From assembly GCF_036588685.1 (NCBI RefSeq), contig NC_086383.1, positions 47,698,448 to 47,762,447 on the forward strand: 64,000 bases of DNA, read 5' to 3'. The number at the start of each line of letters is the position of its first letter. Position 1 is the first letter of the stretch. The stretch comes from Mytilus trossulus (lineage: Eukaryota > Mollusca > Bivalvia > Mytilida > Mytilidae). The notes under the pieces were generated by a model, which ran no database searches, had not been told where the DNA came from, and was given only the letters and a program-made list of their open reading frames with translations. Position numbers and translations under genes: made by a program. Positions 43,480 to 52,872 of the stretch are shown piece after piece.

Positions 43480-46400
43480 GTAAGAACAGATATATTATGC
43501 CTATGTTATAAAATTTTGATGTACAAATAATGTCTTCCACATTGAAATGCAAACGGTTTTAAAATCAGTCTTCATTATGATTTGTTTGAAGAAATTTCCA
43601 AGTAAACAAGTTTAAATCTAGTTGCACTTGTAGCCATTAGTATGTGCCTGTCATTTATCTTCCATAAAGTAATTTCTCGTTTATTCAGTTAACATCAGCT
43701 GGTGTTTTAAAAATAAAAATGCTGCTACCTTTGGTAACTTTAGCTTCTGGCTGTATATACTTTTCAATAAGGTTAAGAGAAATGTCTGAATCCCAGTGAC
43801 TTAACCGCAGGACTCTGACCTAAACATATATCGAATGTTTAGGATTGTGCTTGGTTTTCATGTGATGAAAACAAAATCTTTCAGCCTGACAGTTTCCTTG
43901 ATGTCTGCTGCATGCTTTGTTAGTTTATATCATTTTCACTGACCTAGTACACATTGTTGTTCAGGGACCAGATGAAGCCGGCTTCTGGGTCTCGACTGGA
44001 TTTTCTCGCTGCGTTGAAGACCCATTGGCGACCTTCGGCTGTTTTCGGCTCTTTTGTCAGGTTGTTGTCGCATTTCCCACTTCCATTTTCAATTTTATTA
44101 AAGTTGATAAAATATTGTTCTTGTTTTGATTGAAGACTTGATTTATTTATGAATAGAAAAATTTAGAAATAAGACTTTACTTTTGGTTGAAGAATGCCAA
44201 CCTGGAGACCAGATACCACCAACATGTGGCCGGAGAGTGTTTACTCTCGTCTATGCTACATTATACTAAAAATCTAGCGAAGCTCGTTCATTAAAAGTAC
44301 TTTTAAGTAGTTGCAATATTTGTCACTGCATATCGGTGAACTGTAAGCGAAGCAATAATATTTAAATGAAGTCAGTATTTAATTGATTGAATGATTTGTC
44401 TAACATTTAGTGGATACTATTTCACAGCACGAGAAAACAACAAAAAATAGATAAAAAATACCCCAACAGATAGGTTTTTAAAAAAGGTGCAGGAACGCAG
44501 CGTGGCATATTTGGAATTCCACTGGAATATGCGGGTATATTAGATAGGGACATACATTTTGTCTTTCAATAGTTTACCTCAGAGAGTTGTTGCATTATGG
44601 TTCTTTACATCGGACTTAACAGACGTGGCTGCTTATTCATACATCCCACAGAATCATTGTTACGAATGCCTCATTTTATAAGGAAATTACTGCCGGAATG
44701 AGAAAAGCAGTTGACCATATTTCGATATATCATTCAACCTTTTGTGTCTAGTCAATAGTCGGTCACAGGTTTGATCTAACTCTATTTTGTGTTTATAAGC
44801 ACACATATTTGTTCCTGATCTTTTTCCAAAAAAAACGAAAGGCAAAACAGCGATATAGAGGACTATTTATTATAATGTAATCAAATAGGAGGAACGTATT
44901 TATAAACTTTTATTTTCTTATGTTTGCAGATGACAATTCCCCTAACTCATTAAAAGTACCAGATGAGAAAGAAATGCCTTCAGCAACAGTTAGGCGTAGT
45001 AATTCTCAGAGACTAACACCAAAGTTGAAACGGGGCACCAATGTTGGTAGATCAAACAGCTTTAATCTCCTTGCTCGTCCGGTTCGACCCGGAGATAGAC
45101 TAAATATAGAAAGGTTAAACGCATTTACTCCTCACGAAAATGGGCGAGATCTCGTTTCCGAAGCTTCACGAGAAATTTTGTTAAATGCTATGAAAATGGA
45201 ATCGCACGTTCACGACATCTTCTTTCCTGGAGAAGACCGGGATCCAGTATTAGACTATGTAGATACACGAGGATTTCCAGTTGAGAAACTCGCGACTGCA
45301 TTGGTAGCACAGGCAATATCAAGAATTAAAGATACTCATAGATTTCACCAAATGATTGATAAAACAGCTTTAGATGATGTGTTGAGAGACATTTATAATA
45401 GCTTACACTGGAAAAAGCTAGGTAAGCAACATTGTTATATTATATTTATTAGGGACGACATATTTCATTTCACTTTAAAATGTACAAAACTAAATATAAT
45501 TAGAGACCAACTGTTTTCCAAAATTAGTGAAATAGTTCCCTCTTTTTTCAGTATGACTAATGAAGCAAGATTTGAATTTTTGTATTCATGTGTTGAGACT
45601 GATATAATTAGAATTATTGTTAAATTTATAAGCGACATGTACATTTCCAGAAATGCTCTATTAAGCACTAAATAACTTTGTGGTACCACCTCCGCATATA
45701 ATGTTTATAAAGTTGGTATGATATATATATATGTTTGTATGTTTGTGCATAACAAATTTGTATTGTCTTGGTATCAATCCTGTAATTTTGGATTTTAAAC
45801 CAATAAAAATTACTTAATTACTTACTTACATAGTCTAAGTAATTATGACGTCTTGAAAGGCAATATTGCTTTTGCTAAACGCCTTCCTCTTTGAATGCTT
45901 TTTGAATTTTTTTTTTGCGTCGCGCATTCCTCTTGCATATCCTATAATAAAGTAAGCTATAAAAAAGCTCATCCATGAAATAATAAGATACATCCAAAAG
46001 ATAAAAAAAACACTGCTTGATGTGTGCCAAAATAACCAAAAAAAACAACCAAATAAGATAGAAAGCCCCTGCATTATAGGCTTCTGCTTTGAGACAGGCA
46101 CACCATCATGTTCAGTTGTGTTTTTTAAAGGGCTCAATTCCACTGTAACATGTGTAACATGGAACAGTGTTGTTAGTTTGAGAAGGGCTTCTCCGATAAG
46201 TTACTTACACTTAGTATGCTGTCGTGGAACATTAATTTGTCTATAGCATATCTTATATTCATGTAAACGTGTTAGCCTTGTACCTTCAGTCATGAGTTTT
46301 ATTTACTATTTTGTGTATTTTATATGTTAGATGTATGATAGTCATTACCGTTTCAACATTTGTATTACACATAAAAAATAAATCCGGCACATATCTGTGT

Positions 46401-49247
46401 CCACATTTAATGAGAGAATTACTTGCGTTTTTTGCGTCAACCAATTCAAAGCTTTTGAAAACTTTTTTGAAGACAGGATGCATTGCTTTGGTTATTGAAA
46501 TTGAATTTTAAACCCACAATGCCGATGATTTGTCTAGGTAAACATGTGGTTTGGATAGTCTAAAATAAAGACTCACCAGAGACGCTCTACATCTTCAGAA
46601 AATTGAACAAAAACTAAAAGTGCTTCTTTATTTTTACAGGGTTTACATTATATACTTTGTGTTATCCTGATGTAGTTCGAGATAGTAAAACTGGTGTATG
46701 TTTGAGAGATTTTATAGAAGATAACGGGTAAGCTGTTTACAAACTTTTACCTGCCAGTACCGTTTATATAAGACTATTCGCAGCTTATATCGTAACGGTA
46801 GATTAACAAATTGATAAAACAAAAACAGCAATGAATTAAAAAATATCGAATTCATAAGCAAAACCCTTTTCATAATGAACGCATAGAAGAAACAGCAAAA
46901 TTAAATAAGGCGTATATTTTTCATGGCCTCTTTGTACATGTATATTTATGTTATTAACTACTTGTTTACATAATTATTATTTCTACTGGTCCTAGTTTTT
47001 AACCTTTTTAAAAGTTTGAAATTTTGATTATTGTTATAAAAGTTTCAAAATAGGTAAATAAAGCTTATTGATTGGAACAACGATTAAATTAATAAAGGTA
47101 ATTTACACGAAATGTATTTGAAGAGTAACACTATCGGGCCATGTAATCATTTAAAGCGTGAGAACAATCTTTAATATTGTTGAAAACAATGTTTTGAACT
47201 GATTTGTTTTATTTCACTCATAACGATCTCTTGTAGTTTGTTTTTATACTTAAATAGTCTATACATTAATAAATGTAAAAGATAATATATATTTTATTAC
47301 ACCTATGCAGGGCCCACAGGGGGGCATATAGGGAATACAAGTATCATGAAAAAGAACATTGATTAGCATAGATACATGGAAATTACATACACAATACGTT
47401 ACAGTTAGACTGTTAAAAAACCTTGTTTTATTGGAAATAATATATCAAAATGAGAAATGAATACATATAACTCATATTGACTGGAATACATTTTATGAAC
47501 CAGATTGCTTCACAGCTTAAATACTTGATTGTTTAGTATATGCAGGGGAGGATAGGACTAACCCCAAATAAAAAAATATATCTAAACCTCAATGCTGGTA
47601 AAGTCTTAACAGAGACTTGCAGAATTAGCGAAAATAAAGATACGGTGATGTGGTGATTACATAAAAGACACCAAAGTAGAGGATCTTAACAATAATTACG
47701 ATGCCGTATGGATGATCAAAACTATTAACGGTTGTCGTATGGTATAACTTTTAAAATGGTCCATGAATAGGGGAAAATAAATATGATTAAAAAAGAGTGG
47801 TGAAAGATGCCAGAGGAAGTCAAACTCATCAATCAAAATAAACTGACAACGCCATGGCTTAAAATGAAAAAGACAAAACAGACAAATAACAGTACACAAG
47901 AAACAAGATAGAAAACTAAAGACTGAGCAACAGGAACCCCACCTAAAACTGGGGTTGATCTCAGGTGATCCGGAAGGGTAAGCAGATCCTGCACCACATG
48001 TGGCACCCGTCTTGTTGCTCATGTTAGTACAAACCCGGTTAATAGTCTTATTCTGTAGGTCACAGTCATGAAAAGTGAAGGGGATTGTGATAAGAAACAT
48101 ATCCGATATCATCTGTAAAAGGGACAATTAACACGGTCGCACATGAAGTCAGTAAATAACAAAACAGAAATATGGCACACGACAACCAAATAAAATGTTT
48201 CTGAATTTGGACAGGCGTGTTTGTTTCATGCATGATTCATTACTACTAAAACTAATGAGTTACTGTACAAACCAAGCTTGCTTGAAGTTTATCTTGTAAA
48301 CCTTGTCTAAAGAATAAATAAGTTCAGTAATTTATCTTTGTTTTAGGCATGTTTGGGCTGAGCGTCTTCTCGCACATATTATGGAGCCACGATGGACAAA
48401 ACATTGGATGTTTAAAATTGTCCGAGGACAATATTCTGATGAAGACTATAACAAGGAAATGAATGCATTGTTTGTGAAGCTTCATTTACTAGACCCTCAG
48501 ACTGTCATACCAGCTTTCCAGTTTCTCTTAAACCAGAAAGGTACACATAATGCACTCAATCAATAGTATTATTATTGTTAACTAAACGCTTGACTTATTG
48601 AGTTAGACGCAGAATATGTATACAGCATGAATGAAAACCAGGCAAATTTAACACTGACGTTAAGATCTTCAGTGTCAGTGTTTTAATGTTTTGAAAAAAC
48701 TGACCACAAAGCAAAAACCGGTGAAGTGAGACAATATAAATAATTAAGGTATTATTGATATTTTATAATGAACACAGGCAGCCAGGAGACGTTAATTAAT
48801 ATGTAGACTTGTAGTTAAATATAGAAATTGAGGTTTAACATCACTAGTATATTAGATACACATATCTCCACAATACATAAGAGTTACATTCTTGACTGAT
48901 AAAAGATATTTTTTTATTTAAAGTAGGGATTGATTGTTCCTAAAAATTATTTTAATTATGATATTTTTTCAGCTTTGCCAGTAGTGAATTTAGAATTGGC
49001 AACCAGGAATTATTTAGGTGGACCGTTTGATTGTGCTTTAATTGAAAGTAACGTTTTATGTGCTGAAGAGAAAGAAACATTGCCAGTAAATACTTCACGA
49101 CTTTCTCTTTCTGAGGTAGAAATGTATTTCGGGACTGAAGTAGACGATTTCATAGTAACTGATTGTCGGAATATTGGAGTCTGGAGTGGCAAGAGACCAG
49201 AAAACCAGAAACGATCAAAACCTTCAGAACGATGCTCTGTCATGTGA
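43461..49247 (+). CDS. Unrecognised 355-residue protein with C-terminal CaaX box
   Basis: Exons 43461-43479, 44930-45421, 46640-46727, 48347-48540 and 48973-49247 join in frame (1068 nt with stop) at AG/GT boundaries. The N-terminus (MIDTKKDDNSPN) is followed by a Ser/Arg-rich, probably disordered stretch with two 'RSNS' kinase/14-3-3-type motifs (RRSNSQR, GRSNSFN). From residue ~70 on, a compact helical-looking region contains EASREILLNAM, EKLATALVAQAISRIKDTHR, GFTLYTLCYPDVV, AHIMEPRWTKHWMFKI, DPQTVIPAFQFLLNQ and FGTEVDDFIVTDCRNIGVWS. The C-terminus is Lys/Arg/Ser-rich and ends CSVM, a good farnesylation-type CaaX box with upstream basic residues, so membrane attachment is likely. I recognise no named family. 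Exon phases and the clean stop make a real gene likely. A possible poly(A) signal is at 49992-49997. Confidence 0.8.
43880..44115 (+). repeat. Mussel-type interspersed repeat in CaaX intron 1
   Basis: 'gttcagggaccagatgaagc', 'ttctcgctgcgttgaagacc' and 'tcgcatttcccacttccatt' are the forward form of the repeat seen inverted at 5.54-5.70 kb. Confidence 0.7.
44930..45421 (+). CDS. CaaX gene, exon 2
   Basis: 492 nt after 'tatgtttgcag', ending at CTAG|gtaagc. It encodes the Ser/Arg-rich N-terminal region and the first helical block through NSLHWKKL. If the donor is not used, the frame stays open into LINE-derived sequence to a stop at 45673-45675. Confidence 0.85.
45425..45830 (+). mobile_element. 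LINE 3' end in CaaX intron 2
   Basis: The frame encodes IFHFTLKCTKLNIIRDQLFS and continues to a stop at 45673-45675. This is the H-x4-C half of a LINE C-terminal knuckle plus the helical tail, related in layout to the fragment at 41.88-42.11 kb. It is followed by a short untranslated region, AATAAA at about 45801, and an 'ttacttaattacttacttac' tail. The insertion lies immediately after the exon 2 donor. Confidence 0.65.
45835..46143 (-). CDS. Hypothetical small membrane protein, antisense in CaaX intron 2
   Basis: Single open frame of 102 codons starting MELSPLKNTTEHDGVPVSKQ, then ~45 strongly hydrophobic residues (LSILFGCFFWLFW ... VFFIFWMYLIISW ... FFIAYFIIGYA), then a Lys/Arg-rich tail (RGMRDAKKKFKKHSKRKAFS). 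This looks like two or three membrane segments with a positive inside tail. No family recognised; no splice sites needed. It could be an intronic gene, a retrocopy or chance in T-rich DNA. Confidence 0.35.
   Translation of the reverse strand: MELSPLKNTTEHDGVPVSKQKPIMQGLSILFGCFFWLFWHTSSSVFFIFWMYLIISWMSFFIAYFIIGYARGMRDAKKKFKKHSKRKAFSKSNIAFQDVIIT
46640..46727 (+). CDS. CaaX gene, exon 3
   Basis: 88 nt between 'atttttacag' and 'gtaagc', phase 1 to phase 2. It encodes GFTLYTLCYPDVVRDSKTGV and CLRDFIEDNG. Confidence 0.82.
47790..48065 (-). repeat. Mussel-type interspersed repeat, inverted, in CaaX intron 3
   Basis: 'gaggaagtcaaactcatcaa', 'aactgacaacgccatggctt', 'aactggggttgatctcaggt' and 'atgtggcacccgtcttgttg'. 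It is the reverse complement of the 8.57-8.82 kb family. A 143-codon minus frame through it is repeat-derived. Confidence 0.75.
48347..48540 (+). CDS. CaaX gene, exon 4
   Basis: 194 nt between 'tttgttttag' and 'gtacac', phase 2 to phase 1. It encodes HVWAERLLAHIMEPRWTKHW and continues to FQFLLNQK, a Trp/His-rich helical segment. Confidence 0.85.
48973..49247 (+). CDS. CaaX gene, terminal exon
   Basis: 275 nt after 'atattttttcag'. It encodes ALPVVNLELATRNYLGGPFD and continues to a basic tail and CSVM, with TGA at 49245-49247. The last codons form the first copy of a 19-bp tandem repeat that continues into the 3' untranslated region. Confidence 0.86.
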
Positions 49248-49321
49248 ACGATGTTCTGTCATGTGAATGATGTTCTGTCATGTGAATGATGTTCTGTCAT
49301 GTGAATGATGCTCTGTCATGT
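49227..49321 (+). repeat. 19-bp minisatellite containing the CaaX codons and stop
   Basis: Five tandem copies of gaacgatgctctgtcatgt (variants: aatgatg, ttctgtc). The first copy encodes the final ERCSVM and stop of the CaaX protein; the other four lie in the 3' untranslated region and each again carries Cys/Phe-Ser/Cys-Val-Met-stop information in shifting frames. Confidence 0.92.
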
Positions 49322-50197
49322 GAAGGTTGTAATTGAAATGAATAGTATTTTGTTATGTTTGAACAAAAATGTTCGAAGATAGTAAAAACCGTTATTGATG
49401 TTCTAGCCTATCACGAACATATTTTTGCAAGTTTACCATTGTTCAAATTACGTAATGTCACCCCTTCATAACTTACTAAAAATATATATATGGATTTTGT
49501 TCATTGTTGAAGTTAACCAGTGATTATTTTTACATCATAATATTTGATCCTTGGTGGACAGTTGTCTCACTGGCAATCATAATTATAACACATCTTCTTA
49601 TTTGTATATACATTGTAGAATTGTCAGTATTCAGCTTTTCTGGTGTTATACATGTGTTAATTAGACCGTATTTATTTGAGGCAAAATGATATTGTTAATA
49701 ATGAACAATTAAAATCACATTTTGCTAAAGATGTACTCACACTTATGAAGGTTCACAGTCATGTAGGTGTATTTATTTAGTAGTGGTATGCACTGGTATA
49801 ATGTCACATAAATGATGAAAATAAGTACATAATGATATGTACAAAAAGTTTCTTTTTCAAAAACGGAAATTAAGTGGATTTCATATTCATTATTCCTTAT
49901 ATGAAAAAAGTGCCACATTGTAAAATGAGCGGCATTTTTTTTTATTTGCTATACACCTTTGTCTTAATCATTTTTTTTCAAATGAATTTCGAATAAAAAA
50001 CTATATTTATGGAAATGTGTACCATTTAATTTTAAGAAAGAGTTTATTACTGTCTCAATTTGGAAAACCAATGAAGTGAGGTTTAATACTTAAGATGTGA
50101 ATACTAGAAAGCAATACACATATTCCAACAGGCCTTTTCTGTGAGTAATAAAAAGCAGTTATACATGTACATACACTCTACATAGCTTTAACTTGTC
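49322..50197. other. 3' untranslated/intergenic region after the CaaX gene
   Basis: Contains a 'gacagttgtctcactggcaa' repeat scrap near 49.56 kb and a candidate poly(A) signal at 49992-49997. Nothing else supported. Confidence 0.45.
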
Positions 50198-50577
50198 AGT
50201 TCACCTAGCCGGAAAGATCCAAGCGAACTTTTCTCATCACTTGGAGGTCCGTCGTCGTCCGTTAATGTCTTCTAAAATCTCCCATGTAACTAGTGGATAA
50301 AATTCAACCAAAAGTTTATATTTAATGCCATTTTTGTAAAATCATTATAGACTCTGCCTTCAAAAGCCGATATGTTTATATCTTTTTTGTGTGTGTTTTT
50401 GATAAGAAGGTAAAGATGAAATATACTATAAGAAATGATTAGCAATACAAGTTCAACAAGAAGAGAATTTTGTCACGAATTCTATTCTTGTTCTACAATA
50501 CTTGAGAGAAACCATTGTTGAAGGTGCACATAGATCTAGGTGAGCGACACAATCTTATAAGAGCCTCTTGGCTTTAG
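50198..50577 (+). mobile_element. Short, internally deleted GCTCACCT-type element
   Basis: Begins 'agttcacctagccggaaaga', has the 'gtccgtcgtcgtccgttaat' segment, and ends 'aggtgagcgacacaatctta' with the 'agagcctcttgg' terminal hairpin. It is ~380 bp against ~1.3 kb for the copy at 32.8 kb, so most of the internal modules are missing. Confidence 0.7.
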
Positions 50578-50844
50578 AATGGAAATGTTTATCGAACTAG
50601 GGGCACTGATAACTACAAAAGAACAAATACCCATGTAGGTAGCATTTCACATTTTGTCTCTTTAATAGTGCAATTTATTGTATATATTCTATTTTTTTCA
50701 TGTTACAATTGTCTTTAAATTAATGATATAAAAAGATGAAACCTTTTAAATGTTGTTTTATTTTCATCGCTCAGTTATGGAATAAATTGAGGCAAGCTTA
50801 AGAATGGTTAACCAATGTTCAAATCTCATAAATAGATTTTTATT

Positions 50845-51150
50845 CGACCGCCTCGAGAGCGGGAGGCCGGTTGTGGGTTCGAACTCTGACCGGGTCAACC
50901 ATAATATTTTAGAATTGGTATGTGCTGCTTCTCTGCTAAGCACACGGCATTAAGGAGTAAGTTGTTGACTTGGATTCAAAATAATGTGTGTAGTTATGGT
51001 AACTTGTTGTCCTGTGGACGTTTATCTTGTAGACGAGTAGTTAAAATCCCGCCCATCGTGTCGGTCTAATACACATCAGTGTTCGTCCTGAATATGTATT
51101 TTAATTTACCGCTGTACGTTAAGTAGCCATCATCAATATAAATTGTGTAA
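50845..51150 (+). repeat. tRNA-derived SINE-like element
   Basis: Head 'cgaccgcctcgagagcggga' with a B-box-like 'gggttcgaactctg', body 'gctaagcacacggcattaag' and 'cggtctaatacacatcagtg', ending near 'gtacgttaagtagccatcat'. This resembles the mussel SINEs at 14.85 kb in the 3' end, with a different head. Confidence 0.55.
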
Positions 51151-51539
51151 GCAGACAAATCAAGATGACAAACAGAATATCATTTTCGAAATAAATCTAG
51201 ACCAGGTGCATGTACAGGGTAAGCGCCTCCTATCATGCATCACCTGTCATGAAAATCCACAAACGGAAATACACTCGGTTCAATTATAGATTGACTACTA
51301 TTCTGCTATCTGAATATCTGAGACTGCAAAAATATGTCTCATACAAAGATCTATGGTAGATACGGGGAGGTGATGTTTTGCATTGCCTTCTTAAGAAAGC
51401 CGACGCAAACGCCAACAAGTCTGGTAAGGAACTTACATATAGAAATCGGTTAAATGTTTGATACTTCACTGAACGAAAATGTACTTCATCATTATTGCAG
51501 TTTATTGCAATTGTTACCATGCGCTAACACATAAAAGTG

Positions 51540-52070
51540 TTTTACTTTAGGTAGTCGATGTAATTAAGCCGTATAGTCAAAGGATTAAGACCAAACCACT
51601 TTAGGTAATGCAAAGCCAACGAAATTATGTCAACTCGCTGCAGGTAAGGCATACTTGTAACTAAGGTACAATGTTTAAGGTAATTGGACAAATGTTATTG
51701 ACTATTCCTCACCGAGAGCGATTTGACCATGCATTGACTACGCTTAACCGTAAATCGTAGTCAATCTTCACCGAGAGTGATTTGACCATGCATTGACTAC
51801 GCTTTACGGTCAATGCATGGTCAAATCGCTCTCGGTGAGGAATAGTCAATAAAATTTGTCCAATCGCTTTAGGTAAGGCGTAGTCAATGTTATGAGGCTA
51901 AATTGCTCAGGTAATGCGAAGTACATAAGATGAGGCCAACTCGTTCCAGGTAAGGCGTAGCCTAAATCTCTTTGGGTTAGGTGTGGTAAATGTAATCAGG
52001 CCAAATCTATCAGGTAAGGCAAAGTCCACGTAGTGAGGTCAAACCGCTCTAGGTAAGGCGTAATAACCTA
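51540..52070. repeat. ~50-bp tandem repeat block ('aggtaaggcgtagtcaatg')
   Basis: Degenerate units with 'ctcgctgcaggtaaggcata', 'aggtaaggcgtagtcaatgt' and 'gaggccaaatcg'. It contains a large inverted duplication described separately at 51684-51863. Confidence 0.75.
51684..51863. repeat. Near-perfect inverted repeat, 55-bp arms
   Basis: Arms 51684-51738 and 51809-51863 are reverse complements with one mismatch (core 'cctcaccgagagcgatttga'). The 70-bp spacer itself includes a direct copy of part of the arm ('gtgatttgaccatgcattga'). Confidence 0.92.
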
Positions 52071-52073
52071 TGT

Positions 52074-52345
52074 ACAAATACTTGAAGAGCTATAAGACAA
52101 AAAGATACACACAAAAAAAACTTACGCCTATTGTATAGATACTCGAGGAGCAATAATACCAAAAGATACACAAAAGAAAACTGACAGACCAGAATGTACA
52201 AATACTTGAGGAGCTATAAAACCAAAAGATACATAAATGCAAAATTACAGCATATGATGTACAAATACTTGAGGAGCTATAAAACCAAAAGATACATAAA
52301 TGCAAAATTACAGCATATAATGTACAAATACTTGAAGAGCTATAA
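52074..52345. repeat. ~63-bp tandem repeat, about five copies
   Basis: Units carry 'tgtacaaatacttgaggagc', 'tataaaaccaaaagatacat' and 'aaatgcaaaattacagcata'. The first two copies are most diverged. Minus-strand frames (Ile-Phe-Trp-Phe-Tyr repeats) are artefacts. Confidence 0.88.
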
Positions 52346-52594
52346 GACCTAAAAAATAATTGCCCAATCCATCTAGTTTGATTTAGTGTTAGCTTGGTAT
52401 ATACGTTAGCTAGTTTTATATTTTGTCAATGGTACAACCTTGAAGGTTAAATTAACTAATGTCATAATTTACATAATCATATCATCTTTATATGCGATAT
52501 CACGATTTCTTTTTCGTACACATCTAACAATGTTTAAGAGACGATACTTAAAAATGTTTTCGTAAAAGATATTGGAAAGACATACAGAGAACAA

Positions 52595-52872
52595 ATGGAT
52601 AACACCGCAGAAGAAAAGGAGCGTTGCAGTAATGATGAAATTAAGCAAATGTTCCGAAATAAATTGGAGATCGTTCTCAAAATTGACGATACCAACGTAT
52701 ATGACAATAAGGAAAGTGATGTATCAAATGCTACCACAGTTCATGATCCTGCGAGTGTATCCAACCAACTGAAAAATATTTCACAGTATACGTTAGATAA
52801 CGTGGATTCTTCCAACAAAGAACGGGGAACAGATGGGGGAACGGACAACCTACAATCCTATAGAGGTTCAAG
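52595..52872 (+). CDS. MCT-like gene, first coding exon
   Basis: ATG then 92 codons plus two bases of polar, Asp/Asn/Glu/Lys-rich cytosolic leader (MDNTAEEKERCSNDEIKQMF...). It ends at TCAAG|gttggt, a weak donor, but the only one whose phase 2 fits exon 2. The frame stays open ~100 bp past it, so another donor is conceivable. An alternative upstream start was not found. Confidence 0.65.

Noticed and set aside
47696-48127. 143-codon minus-strand frame
   Set aside because: It lies across a recognised interspersed repeat that occurs elsewhere in the window with frame-breaking differences.
49010-49243. 77-codon minus-strand frame
   Set aside because: It is the antisense shadow of the CaaX gene's terminal exon, which has splice and stop support.
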